Source of the DNA: Bacteroidaceae bacterium
GTDB lineage: Bacteria; Bacteroidota; Bacteroidia; Bacteroidales; Bacteroidaceae
Assembly: GCA_900769765.1 (NCBI GenBank)
Contig: CAAGHW010000039.1
Coordinates: 1-19,539 of the forward strand
DNA length: 19,539 bases
Reading direction: 5' to 3'
Within the stretch, counting starts at the first letter, position 1. Each line of letters starts with the position of its first letter. The notes beneath the pieces are model-generated. The model was not told the origin of the DNA. It worked only from the letters and a program-made list of their open reading frames with translations, and did not search any database. The translations under genes were made by a program, and so were the position numbers. Shown in pieces: positions 1 through 7,319 of the stretch.

Positions 1-138
1 ATAGCCGTTAGGTTCCGGCGGAAAACGTGTCTGTACTTTGGCTCCATTCTTGCCTTGTTCAAGGTCGTTTACAATAATCTGCTCGATAAAACTGATGCTC
101 TTCTTCTCGCTTTTTTCAGTTTCGTTTATTTCTGCCAT
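1..138 (-). CDS. glnS: Glutaminyl-tRNA synthetase, N-terminal fragment (cut by window edge)
   Basis: The reverse strand from 138 reads 46 codons without a stop and runs off the window. After a charged leader the protein reads SFIEQIIVNDLEQGKNG and then TRFPPEPNGY, the block just before the HIGH ATP-binding signature of class I glutaminyl-tRNA synthetases (usual form PPEPNGYLHIGHAK). GlnRS charges tRNA-Gln with glutamine in the cytoplasm. The ATG at 136-138 is chosen because it starts the lysine/glutamate-rich leader that precedes the family homology. Only about 8% of the usual 550-580 residues is present, so catalytic residues and C-terminal extensions cannot be judged. It is divergent from the glycosyltransferase at 277. 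Confidence 0.9.
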   Translation of the reverse strand, partial: MAEINETEKSEKKSISFIEQIIVNDLEQGKNGAKVQTRFPPEPNGY

Positions 139-276
139 TGCTTATATTGTTTTTTTTGATTTGTATTTTCTTCAATTATCTTGCGAATTTAACGAATAAA
201 TCCGTAAAATCCATAATTTTATCCGAGTTATTCGGATTTTTATATATATCTTCGCTCATGACACTTGTCTTTTGTG
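139..276. promoter_or_regulatory. Divergent promoter region between glnS and the glycosyltransferase gene
   Basis: This AT-rich gap separates two divergent starts. On the plus strand TATCTTCG at 247-254 resembles the Bacteroidetes -7 box (TAnnTTTG) and would start transcription close to the ATG at 277. On the minus strand TAAATTCG at 184-191 is a weaker candidate for glnS. I see no convincing -33 TTG partner for either. Between them lie small inverted repeats: TAAAAT/ATTTTA (205-210 with 216-221), and ATCCGA/TCGGAT (221-226 with 232-237) followed by a T-run. An alternative pairing, AAATCCG (198-204) with CGGATTT (233-239), would exclude the second. Their role is unknown. Confidence 0.4.
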
Positions 277-1344
277 ATGAAAGTTGCGATAGTAATACTC
301 GGAAATACGTGGGTGTGCCCTTATGTGAATACATATAAACGTGCTTTTGAAAAGCTCGGTTATGCGTGTGATGTCATTCTGTGGGATAGGGACGGCAGTG
401 ATGCTTCGGCTCCTATAAGATATGGCTCGTGCAGTGCCAATCTCGGCAATCCGTTGATGAAAGCATTTTCTTATGTCGGCTATTCCCGTTTTATCAAGAG
501 AACTGTCCTTGAAAACGGATATGACGGGCTTGTCGTTTCGGGGCCGCATCTGGCAATCCTTCTTTCGTCTTTCTTGCGTAAACGGTATAAAGGACGTTAT
601 GTCGTTGACTATCGCGATATAGCCGTAGAACAGAAACCTTTGCTCGGCAGAATCTATTCAAAAGTCCTTGCCGACAGTTTTTGTAATGTAATTTCATCGC
701 CAGGGTTTAAAAACTATCTGCCTGCCAAGTATGATTATCTTATCTCACATAATTTTGATTTTGATGCAGCTTTAAACTCTTTGAGTTGCGAAAATCTGCA
801 GATTCGAAATTCTGTACCGTTGCGGATTCTGACGATAGGATATATCCGCAACTTCGGTTCTAATGTAAAGATTATTCAATCGCTTGGAAGTCGTGACGAC
901 TACTCACTGAAATTTGTTGGTCGTGGCGATGCTGCCGAAGCGTTGGAGAGGTATGCTTTGTCGCATAAGATGACGAATGTGGAGTTCTCGGGTTACTATA
1001 AAAAAGAAGATGAGGCTTCAATTGTAAACGGTTGCGATTTTATAAATATCTTTTTTCCGAACGATGTGGAGCACTCTTCTATAATGTCCAACCGCTTCTA
1101 TCTTGCTCTTATCCATAAGAAACCCATGATTGTCACCGCAGGTTCTGTGCAGGCGGCTCTTGTAAAGGAGTATGGATTGGGTGTTGTTGTGGATGATTGC
1201 AAGTATTTGGATGTAGAAATAAAGAGGTTTCTTTCGGCTTTCGACAATGTGGCGTTCTGTAGAAAATGCAATGAGTTGCTTGCGCTGTTCGTGGAGGAAC
1301 ATCGTGCGTTTGAGCGTGCCTTGGCGGCATTTGTGCAGGCGTGA
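277..1344 (+). CDS. GT-B fold glycosyltransferase (GT4-like), probable surface polysaccharide synthesis
   Basis: The 355-aa protein has the two-lobed layout of GT-B glycosyltransferases. An N-terminal Rossmann strand with MKVAIVILGNTW is followed by a lobe containing VVDYRDIAVE near residue 109. The C-terminal donor-binding lobe starts near 182 (LRILTIGYI) and includes LKFVGRGD (211-218) and SNRFYLALIHKKPMIV (271-286), which resembles the nucleotide-sugar-facing segment of GT4-like enzymes. No membrane segment is seen, so it is probably cytoplasmic and acts at the inner membrane face on a lipid-linked glycan. ATG 277 is preferred because it begins the first beta strand; GTG 274 and TTG 265 would add only a few residues. 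Donor and acceptor cannot be read from sequence. It stands alone, with no other polysaccharide gene adjacent. Confidence 0.75.
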   Translation: MKVAIVILGNTWVCPYVNTYKRAFEKLGYACDVILWDRDGSDASAPIRYGSCSANLGNPLMKAFSYVGYSRFIKRTVLENGYDGLVVSGPHLAILLSSFLRKRYKGRYVVDYRDIAVEQKPLLGRIYSKVLADSFCNVISSPGFKNYLPAKYDYLISHNFDFDAALNSLSCENLQIRNSVPLRILTIGYIRNFGSNVKIIQSLGSRDDYSLKFVGRGDAAEALERYALSHKMTNVEFSGYYKKEDEASIVNGCDFINIFFPNDVEHSSIMSNRFYLALIHKKPMIVTAGSVQAALVKEYGLGVVVDDCKYLDVEIKRFLSAFDNVAFCRKCNELLALFVEEHRAFERALAAFVQA

Positions 1345-1421
1345 TTCCGTAAATCAAATGTTTTTTGAAGATGTTGCTGCAATTATCGGGCAATAATATC
1401 CTCTTTCAATGATTTTTTTTG

Positions 1422-1429
1422 TATCTTCG
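1422..1429 (+). promoter_or_regulatory. Candidate -7 box of the fhs promoter
   Basis: TATCTTCG, in the context TATCTTCGC, matches the Bacteroidetes -7 form and lies about 43 bases before the fhs ATG. The same octamer occurs upstream of three other genes here. No clear -33 TTG lies 19-21 bases upstream, so the call rests on the -7 box and its position. The 127-base gap (1345-1471) holds nothing else I recognise. Confidence 0.45.
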
Positions 1430-1471
1430 CAATATTGTATGAATATATTAATTAAAAAATAAATATCTACT

Positions 1472-3133
1472 ATGAAGAGTGACATTCAGATTGCTCATGA
1501 AACAAAACTTGAGCGCATTGAGAACGTGGCTGCCCAGATAGGTATCGATGCTAACGACCTCGAACATTATGGTAAGTATATCGCAAAATTGCCTTTGAAT
1601 CTCATTGGCAAGCAAAAGGGTAAACTTATTCTTGTTACAGCCATTACTGCAACAAAGGCAGGTATCGGTAAAACTACTGTTTCAATAGGTCTTGCTTTGG
1701 GTCTTAACAAGATTGGTAAAAAGGCTGTCGTTGCTCTTCGTGAGCCATCGCTCGGCCCTTGCTTCGGCATGAAGGGTGGTGCTGCAGGTGGCGGTTATGC
1801 CCAGGTGTTGCCTATGGAGAAGATCAATCTTCACTTTACCGGTGACTTCCATGCCATCACATCGGCCCACAATATGATTTCTGCATTGCTCGACAACTAT
1901 CTCTATCAGCATGCAAAAGAGGGCTTTGGTCTCAAGGAAATCCTTTGGCGTCGTGTACTTGATGTCAATGACCGTTCATTGCGTTCAATCATCACAGGTA
2001 TAGGTCCTGCAACAAACGGTATCGTGGAGCAGGCCGGTTTCGACATCACTCCTGCTTCTGAACTTATGGCTATTCTTTGCCTTGCGAGCGACGAAGAGGA
2101 TTTGCGTCGTCGCATCGAGAATATCATGCTCGGCTATACATACGCAGGCGAGCCTTTCACAGTGAAAGACCTCGGTGTTGCTGGTGCAATCATGGTATTG
2201 TTGAAGGATGCTATCCAGCCTAACCTCGTTCAGACAACCGAGAATACCCCTGCAATTATCCATGGCGGTCCTTTTGCAAATATCGCTCATGGCTGTAACT
2301 CACAGCTTGCTACAAAGATGGCACTTGCCCATAGTGAATATACAATTACAGAGGCAGGCTTCGGTGCAGACCTCGGTGCAGAGAAATTCTATAATATCCT
2401 TTGCCGCAAGAGCGGTTTGCAGCCCGACGCAACAGTTATCGTTGCTACAGCACAGGGCTTGAAGATGCACGGTGGTGTGGAGCTTGACAAAATCAAGGAG
2501 CCCGATATGGAAGGCTTGCGTAATGGTCTTGCCAACCTCGACCGTCACGTTGCGAACTTGCGTTCTTTCGGTCAGTCTGTCATTGTGGTATTCAACCGCT
2601 TTGCAACAGATACCGATGAAGAGATGGCTCTTCTCCGTCAGCACTGCGAGCAGGAGCTCGGCTTGCCGTTTGTAATCAATAATGCTTTTGCACAGGGTGG
2701 CGAGGGCGCTGTTGAGATGGCACAGATTGTTGTAGACACTATAGAGAACAATCCTTCAAAGCCTTTGGAGTTTACATACGACGACAACGACAGCATCAAG
2801 GAGAAAATCGAGAAGGTTGCAAAGAAGATTTATGGTGCAGCATCCGTTACATTTGCAAAGCCTGCTCTCGACCGTATCAAGCTTGCCGAGAAGTATGGTC
2901 TTGCATCATGCCCTGTATGTATCGCAAAGACACAGTTCTCGTTCAGCGCCGATGCAACAAAGTACGGTGCAGTAAAGGATTTCAACTTGCAGATTCGCGA
3001 TGTTGTGCTTAATGCAGGTGCCGAGATGATTGTTGCAATTGCGGGTGATATCATCCGTATGCCGGGCTTGCCTAAAGTACCACAGGCAAACTGCATCGAT
3101 TTCGTTGATGGTGAGATTGTTGGCTTGAGCTAA
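1472..3133 (+). CDS. fhs: Formate--tetrahydrofolate ligase
   Basis: Fhs makes 10-formyl-tetrahydrofolate from formate, ATP and tetrahydrofolate, feeding cytoplasmic one-carbon metabolism. The 553-aa length fits the family (about 555). The N-terminal part has the expected order: KLPLNLIGKQKGKLILVTAI, then the P-loop ATKAGIGKTT at residues 60-69 (many relatives have TPAGEGKTT; here an isoleucine replaces the usual glutamate), then ALREPSLGPCFGMKGGAAGG (87-106), which is near-invariant in the family. Further conserved blocks are FTGDFHAITSAHN and the C-terminal IRMPGLPKVPQANCIDFVDG. The ATG follows a plausible promoter and begins the normal family N-terminus. rarA follows 169 bases later on the same strand; co-transcription is possible. 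Confidence 0.97.
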   Translation: MKSDIQIAHETKLERIENVAAQIGIDANDLEHYGKYIAKLPLNLIGKQKGKLILVTAITATKAGIGKTTVSIGLALGLNKIGKKAVVALREPSLGPCFGMKGGAAGGGYAQVLPMEKINLHFTGDFHAITSAHNMISALLDNYLYQHAKEGFGLKEILWRRVLDVNDRSLRSIITGIGPATNGIVEQAGFDITPASELMAILCLASDEEDLRRRIENIMLGYTYAGEPFTVKDLGVAGAIMVLLKDAIQPNLVQTTENTPAIIHGGPFANIAHGCNSQLATKMALAHSEYTITEAGFGADLGAEKFYNILCRKSGLQPDATVIVATAQGLKMHGGVELDKIKEPDMEGLRNGLANLDRHVANLRSFGQSVIVVFNRFATDTDEEMALLRQHCEQELGLPFVINNAFAQGGEGAVEMAQIVVDTIENNPSKPLEFTYDDNDSIKEKIEKVAKKIYGAASVTFAKPALDRIKLAEKYGLASCPVCIAKTQFSFSADATKYGAVKDFNLQIRDVVLNAGAEMIVAIAGDIIRMPGLPKVPQANCIDFVDGEIVGLS

Positions 3134-3259
3134 TGACGGAATGGCTGAAAAGCGTATTCCAGTGTTGCGCTTGCCCTTCAAACTCTCATTTACACAAAAG
3201 TAAACTGCGGTTTATAGGGCTCCGCAAGCCTTGAACTTATTCATTTTTAAATAATAATT

Positions 3260-3284
3260 ATAGAGTGGTCGTTGGCCACTCTAT
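3260..3284. terminator. Hairpin in the fhs-rarA gap (weak terminator or leader structure)
   Basis: ATAGAGTGG (3260-3268) pairs perfectly with CCACTCTAT (3276-3284) around a 7-base loop. No T-run follows on the plus strand, and the rarA ATG is only 18 bases downstream, so it may be a leader or processing hairpin rather than a terminator. The rest of the gap (3134-3259) has a possible longer pairing, GCCCT near 3172 with AGGGC near 3218. I see no gene in it. Confidence 0.4.
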
Positions 3285-3302
3285 TACTTGAAATAAAACA
3301 GT

Positions 3303-4583
3303 ATGGCACAACCTTTGGCAGAACGTCTGCGTCCGACATCGTTTGACGGATATGTGGGACAACAGCACCTCGTCGGCGAGGGGGCTGTGTTGCGTCGTAT
3401 GATTGATTCGGGACGCATCCTGTCGTTTATCTTATGGGGGCCTCCGGGAACAGGCAAGACAACCATTGCCCGCATAATAGCCCATAAACTGAACCGCCCT
3501 TTCTACACTCTCAATGCAGTGTCGTCGGGTGTAAAGGAGGTGCGTGATGTAATAGACAAGGCGAAGAGTTCGCCTCTGTTCTCCAATGGCGGAACAATAC
3601 TGTTTATCGACGAGATACACCGTTTCAGTAAGTCGCAACAAGATTCCCTGCTAAGTGCAGTGGAGTCGGGAACGGTGACGCTCATAGGTGCAACAACGGA
3701 AAACCCCTCGTTCGAGGTTATAAGGCCGCTACTGTCGCGTTGTCAGTTGTATGTGTTGAAATCGCTCGAAAAGGAGGATTTGCTTTCATTGCTCAACCAT
3801 GCAATAACAACTGACAATATTCTTGTGAAGCGTGGTGTGGAGTTGCGCGAAACCGACGCCATGCTCCGTTACAGCGGTGGCGATGCGCGTAAGTTGCTCA
3901 ATATCCTGGAGCTTGTTGTTGAGAGCGACTCGGATTCGCCCGTAGTAATTACCGACGATAAGGTCGTGAGTTGTCTGCAACAGAATCCTATAGCTTACGA
4001 CAAAGACGGCGAGATGCATTACGATATTGTGTCGGCTTTCATAAAGTCGATACGCGGTAGCGACCCTGATGCGGCTCTCTATTGGATGGCACGAATGATT
4101 GAGGGTGGCGAAGACCCTGCTTTCATTGCCCGCCGCATTGTTATCTCGGCAGCCGAGGATGTTGGTCTTGCCAACCCTAATGCCCTGTTGCTTGCCAATG
4201 CTGCATTCGATGCCGTTACAAAGATAGGATGGCCCGAGGGACGTATCCCACTTGCCGAGGCTGTGGTATATCTTGCTACTTCGCCAAAGAGCAATTCCGC
4301 CTATTTGGGTATAAACAAGGCTCTGCAGACAGTACGCGAAACGGGTAATCTGCCTGTTCCTTTGCATCTGCGTAACGCTCCCACAAAGTTGATGTCCGAT
4401 TTGGGCTATTCCGACGGATACAAGTATTCGCACGACTATCCGGGGCATTTTGTCAAACAGCAGTATCTGCCCGACGAGGGAAAGCATTTCTCTTTCTGGA
4501 TGCCGCAGGATAATCCCGTTGAGACTAAAAGCAAATCATGGATGAATCAATGTTGGGGTGATGAAAAGCCCTTCAGCAAATAA
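3303..4583 (+). CDS. rarA: Replication-associated recombination protein A (RarA/MgsA), AAA+ ATPase
   Basis: RarA/MgsA/Mgs1-family ATPases act at stalled replication forks and relate to clamp-loader and RuvB-type proteins. This 426-aa protein has the full family layout: leader PLAERLRPTSFDGYVGQ, Walker A GPPGTGKTT at residues 46-54, Walker B with the family signature DEIHRF at 103-108, sensor 1 block GATTENPSFEV (129-139) and a probable arginine finger in LLSRC (R146). The C-terminal part includes ALYWMARMIEGGEDPAFIARR and AEDVGLANP, typical of the RarA tetramerisation region. Length is normal and no key residue is missing. Its stop codon lies within the left arm of a perfect palindromic terminator. 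The start ATG opens the conserved N-terminus directly. Confidence 0.96.
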   Translation: MAQPLAERLRPTSFDGYVGQQHLVGEGAVLRRMIDSGRILSFILWGPPGTGKTTIARIIAHKLNRPFYTLNAVSSGVKEVRDVIDKAKSSPLFSNGGTILFIDEIHRFSKSQQDSLLSAVESGTVTLIGATTENPSFEVIRPLLSRCQLYVLKSLEKEDLLSLLNHAITTDNILVKRGVELRETDAMLRYSGGDARKLLNILELVVESDSDSPVVITDDKVVSCLQQNPIAYDKDGEMHYDIVSAFIKSIRGSDPDAALYWMARMIEGGEDPAFIARRIVISAAEDVGLANPNALLLANAAFDAVTKIGWPEGRIPLAEAVVYLATSPKSNSAYLGINKALQTVRETGNLPVPLHLRNAPTKLMSDLGYSDGYKYSHDYPGHFVKQQYLPDEGKHFSFWMPQDNPVETKSKSWMNQCWGDEKPFSK

Positions 4584-4622
4584 AGTAAAACGGCTTCGCA
4601 GTTGCGAAGCCGTTTTACTTTA
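4581..4622. terminator. Bidirectional intrinsic terminator, perfect 20-bp arms, between rarA and the carrier gene
   Basis: The arm at 4581-4600 is the exact reverse complement of 4603-4622, with 2 central bases. The GC core CGGCTTCGCA/TGCGAAGCCG is flanked by AAAA on one side and TTTT on the other, so each strand gives a GC-rich hairpin followed by a T-rich run. It serves two convergent genes, rarA (plus) and the biotin carrier gene (minus, stop at 4639). The rarA stop codon TAA is the first three bases of the left arm. Confidence 0.92.
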
Positions 4623-4638
4623 TTGAATTTTCTTTTTC

Positions 4639-5070
4639 TTATTCCAGAACTACAAGCACCGCACCGTCGGCAACAGTATCGCCTTTGGTAACCTGAACGG
4701 CAACGACCTTACCGTCGCGGTCGGCATTGATGTTGTTCTCCATCTTCATGGCTTCGAGGATGACAACAGTCTCTCCTTTCTTTACATCATCGCCTACATT
4801 TACCTTTACGTCGATAATAACGCCGGGTAGTGGAGTCTTTATGGCATTGCCCTTGGCTGCTGCAACAGGTGCTGCGGCTGCCGGAGCAGGTGCCGGAGCC
4901 GGCTTGGCTGCAACGGGCTGAACCTTTACAACAGGCTTCTCCTCTTTGGGCTTCTCCCATTCTACTTTGAACTCCTCGCCATTTACGGTTACATTGGCTG
5001 TAGTGTCATTTACCTCGTTTATGCAAACGGCGTATTCGTTGCCATTGATTTTATATTTATACTCTTTCAT
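4639..5070 (-). CDS. mmdC: Biotin carboxyl carrier protein of a methylmalonyl-CoA decarboxylase / acyl-CoA carboxylase
   Basis: This 143-aa protein carries biotin, and so CO2, between enzyme subunits. Residues 1-40 are a charged beta-rich cap. Residues 41-75 are a flexible proline/alanine linker (PAPAPAPAAAAP), typical of carriers in Bacteroidetes and sodium-pump decarboxylases. Residues 76-143 are the biotinyl domain with EAMKMENNI; the biotinylated lysine should be K109. It is the last gene of the mce-mmdA operon and its ATG lies 5 bases after the stop of the 48-aa gene. The name mmdC reflects this context; the carrier could equally serve a propionyl-CoA carboxylase. The operon ends at the terminator at 4581-4622. 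Confidence 0.9.
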   Translation of the reverse strand: MKEYKYKINGNEYAVCINEVNDTTANVTVNGEEFKVEWEKPKEEKPVVKVQPVAAKPAPAPAPAAAAPVAAAKGNAIKTPLPGVIIDVKVNVGDDVKKGETVVILEAMKMENNINADRDGKVVAVQVTKGDTVADGAVLVVLE

Positions 5071-5074
5071 GGTA

Positions 5075-5221
5075 TTATCTGTTTAGGTTATTCCAATTCT
5101 TGTTTACATAGCTTATTGTCAATACGCCACTCTCGTTGTCGTGCACGTTATTGCCGAAGTGGCTTTCAAGAGCCATCGATATTGCTGCAACAACAGCACC
5201 GTCAATCTTTTTATCTTCCAT
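5075..5221 (-). CDS. Small 48-aa protein, candidate epsilon/delta-tail subunit of the biotin-dependent decarboxylase
   Basis: An ATG at 5219-5221 opens a 48-codon frame ending in TAA at 5075-5077. It fits exactly into the gap between mmdA (11 bases upstream) and the carrier gene (4 bases downstream), with the same spacing style as true operon genes. The protein begins MEDKKIDGAVVAAISMAL and ends in WNNLNR. The pattern of a VVAAI..AL helix, a short hydrophobic strand (VLTISYV) and a W...(G/N)R tail recalls the C-terminus of sodium-pump decarboxylase delta/gamma chains and the small MmdE subunit of Veillonella methylmalonyl-CoA decarboxylase, which stabilises the complex. There is no membrane segment. 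The frame is seen directly; the family link is inferred from pattern only. Confidence 0.72.
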   Translation of the reverse strand: MEDKKIDGAVVAAISMALESHFGNNVHDNESGVLTISYVNKNWNNLNR

Positions 5222-5232
5222 AATATAATAGT

Positions 5233-6786
5233 TTATAGCGGAATGTTACCATGTTTTTTCTTAGGCAGCTCCTGACGTTTGCTCTCGAGCTGTGCCAATG
5301 CGCGTATAACGCGGAAACGTGTGTTGCGTGGCTCTATCACATCGTCGATATAGCCATACTTCGCCGCCTGGTAAGGGTTGGCGAACAAACGGTTGTACTC
5401 TGCCTCTTTCTCTGCGATGAATGCCTTTGGGTTCTCGGCCTCTTTTGCCTCTTTGGCATACAGCACCTCTGCGGCACCGGCTGCACCCATTACGGCAATC
5501 TCTGCGCTTGGCCATGCGTAGTTCATGTCCGCACGTAGCTGTTTGCATGCCATGACGATATGTGAACCACCGTACGATTTGCGTAGTGTTACGGTAACCT
5601 TGGGGACTGTCGCTTCACCATAAGCATACAACAGTTTTGCTCCGTGCATGATGACAGCATTGTACTCCTGTGCTGTTCCAGGCAGGAATCCCGGTACATC
5701 GACAAGCGTTACGAGCGGAATGTTGAATGCGTCGCAGAAACGTACGAAGCGTGCTCCCTTGCGCGATGAGTTGCAGTCGAGCACACCTGCATATTTGCAT
5801 GGTTGGTTGGCTACGATACCCACCGACTTGCCGTTCATGCGTGCAAAGCCCACGATTATGTTCTGTGCATAGTCGCGGTGTACCTCAAGGAATTCTCCGT
5901 TGTCTACAATCTCTGCAATCACGCGATACATGTCGTACGCTTGGTTGGGATTATCGGGTATGATGGTGTTCAATACATCGCTTGTGCGGTTTATCGGGTC
6001 GGTGCATGGTACGGCAGGAACGCTTTCCATGTTGTTCTGCGGTATGTAGCTCATGAGCTTGCGTATGAGCATCAGACCTTCCTCTTCGGTCTGTGCGGTA
6101 AAGTGTGTCACACCCGATTTGCTTGCGTGTACGCTTGCGCCGCCAAGTTCTTCCTGTGTCACAACCTCACCAAGAACGGTCTTTACAACCTTAGGGCCGG
6201 TGAGGAACATGTATGCTGTACCTTCCATCATTATAGTAAAGTCGGTAAGTGCCGGAGAATATACCGCGCCACCGGCGCAAGGACCGAATATTCCTGAAAT
6301 CTGCGGAATAACGCCCGATGCCATTATGTTGCGTTGGAAAATCTCGGCATAGCCTGCAAGGGCATTGATACCCTCCTGAATGCGTGCACCGCCGCTGTCG
6401 TTGATGCCTATTACGGGTGCTCCAACCTTCATTGCCATGTCCATAACCTTGCATATCTTCTGTGCCATAGTCTCGGACAACGAGCCACCGGTGACGGTAA
6501 AGTCCTGTGCAAAAAGATATACAAGTCGTCCGTCGATAGTTCCGCAACCGGTTACGACTCCGTCGCCAAGAAACTGTTTCTTCTCCTGGCCAAAGTTGGT
6601 GCAGCGGTGTGTGACGAACATGTCCATCTCTTCGAAGCTGCCTTTGTCGAGCAACATCTCTATGCGCTCGCGTGCTGTGTATTTGCCTCTCTCGTGCTGT
6701 TTCTCGATGGCTTTTTCTCCGCCACCCAGGCGAGCCTTCGCACGCAAGGCTATCAGCTCTTTGATTTTTTCAAATTGCTTGCTCAT
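5233..6786 (-). CDS. mmdA: Acyl-CoA carboxyltransferase subunit (methylmalonyl-CoA decarboxylase alpha / propionyl-CoA carboxylase beta)
   Basis: This subunit moves a carboxyl group between an acyl-CoA and biotin on the carrier protein. The 517-aa length is normal for MmdA/PccB. The N-terminal crotonase-like half has IERIEMLLDKGSF-type text (residues 40-51, here REIEMLL-like), INDSGGARIQEG (128-139) and the oxyanion-hole segment GPCAGGAVYSPAL (168-180). LGGASVHASKSGVTHF (214-229) lies in the biotin-binding region. The C-terminal half has VDVPGFLPGTAQE (362-374) and RKSYGGSHIVM (402-412), the second oxyanion hole. It sits between mce and the small gene plus carrier, which favours a methylmalonyl-CoA/propionyl-CoA role. 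Direction (decarboxylase or carboxylase) depends on partners not found here. Confidence 0.93.
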   Translation of the reverse strand: MSKQFEKIKELIALRAKARLGGGEKAIEKQHERGKYTARERIEMLLDKGSFEEMDMFVTHRCTNFGQEKKQFLGDGVVTGCGTIDGRLVYLFAQDFTVTGGSLSETMAQKICKVMDMAMKVGAPVIGINDSGGARIQEGINALAGYAEIFQRNIMASGVIPQISGIFGPCAGGAVYSPALTDFTIMMEGTAYMFLTGPKVVKTVLGEVVTQEELGGASVHASKSGVTHFTAQTEEEGLMLIRKLMSYIPQNNMESVPAVPCTDPINRTSDVLNTIIPDNPNQAYDMYRVIAEIVDNGEFLEVHRDYAQNIIVGFARMNGKSVGIVANQPCKYAGVLDCNSSRKGARFVRFCDAFNIPLVTLVDVPGFLPGTAQEYNAVIMHGAKLLYAYGEATVPKVTVTLRKSYGGSHIVMACKQLRADMNYAWPSAEIAVMGAAGAAEVLYAKEAKEAENPKAFIAEKEAEYNRLFANPYQAAKYGYIDDVIEPRNTRFRVIRALAQLESKRQELPKKKHGNIPL

Positions 6787-6807
6787 GGTATCTGTGTTTT
6801 TTTGTTT

Positions 6808-7212
6808 TTACTCTTCGCAAAGTTCTGTCAATACTCCTTGTGTAGCTTTTGGATGAAGGAAGGCAATCTTTAATCCTTCGGCACCGGCACGCGGAGCCTT
6901 GTCGATAGTGCGTATCTCTTTCGCATCGCATTCGGCAAGCGCGTTTGCCACGCTGTCTTCCACCTTGTATGCGATGTGGTGTATTCCTTCGCCTCGGTTC
7001 TCTATGAATTTTGCTATTGTGCTTTCGGGTGATGTGGCTTCCAACAACTCAATCTTTGTCTCGCCGACTTTCAGAAATGCAGTGCGCACCTTTTGGTCTT
7101 CAACCGTCTCAATGTTATAGCACTCAAATCCCAATACCTGTTCGTAATAGGGCAGAGACTCTTCAATGCTTCTTACTGCTATTCCCAAATGTTCTATCTT
7201 TGAAATCTTCAT
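6808..7212 (-). CDS. mce: Methylmalonyl-CoA epimerase
   Basis: The 134-aa VOC-fold enzyme interconverts (R)- and (S)-methylmalonyl-CoA, linking methylmalonyl-CoA mutase to the carboxyltransferase encoded next. It begins with the family motif IEHLGIAV and has two beta-alpha-beta-beta-beta modules. Likely metal ligands from the known family pattern are H8, E55 in KIELLE, one of the histidines in GIHHIAY (78-79) and E130 in GVLTEL. AFLHPK near 117-122 is also characteristic. Length is normal (about 135-145). It is first in its operon, 21 bases before mmdA, with a good promoter upstream. Confidence 0.95.
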   Translation of the reverse strand: MKISKIEHLGIAVRSIEESLPYYEQVLGFECYNIETVEDQKVRTAFLKVGETKIELLEATSPESTIAKFIENRGEGIHHIAYKVEDSVANALAECDAKEIRTIDKAPRAGAEGLKIAFLHPKATQGVLTELCEE

Positions 7213-7250
7213 ATTGCAATAATTTAATAATTGAATACTGCTACTTTATG

Positions 7251-7280
7251 CGAAGATAGGCATTTAAAATTGAAACGCAA
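7251..7280 (-). promoter_or_regulatory. Promoter of the mce-mmdA operon
   Basis: On the minus strand TTG (7278-7280) is separated by exactly 19 bases from TATCTTCG (7251-7258). This matches the Bacteroidetes vegetative promoter layout of a -33 TTG and a -7 TAnnTTTG, with one change in the -7 box. It lies about 40 bases before the mce ATG and downstream of the Stealth operon, so the two minus-strand gene sets can be transcribed separately. Confidence 0.65.
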
Positions 7281-7319
7281 TAAGTGTGTCTGTTTTTCTG
7301 GATGTTTTTTGATTAAAAT

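Noticed and set aside
265..276. Upstream TTG start for the glycosyltransferase
   Set aside because: The ATG at 277 begins the first beta strand of the fold; the four extra residues add nothing and TTG is a rare start.
3134..3259. Possible small RNA or riboswitch in the fhs-rarA gap
   Set aside because: Only one short long-range pairing is visible, and no known folate or one-carbon riboswitch core can be recognised.
3786..4487. 233-codon open frame on the minus strand within rarA
   Set aside because: It is antisense to a well-supported rarA frame with complete AAA+ motifs and shows no recognisable domain of its own.
5803..6873. Long plus-strand open frames opposite mmdA
   Set aside because: They are cysteine- and histidine-rich shadow translations of the mmdA coding strand, with no promoter or motif.
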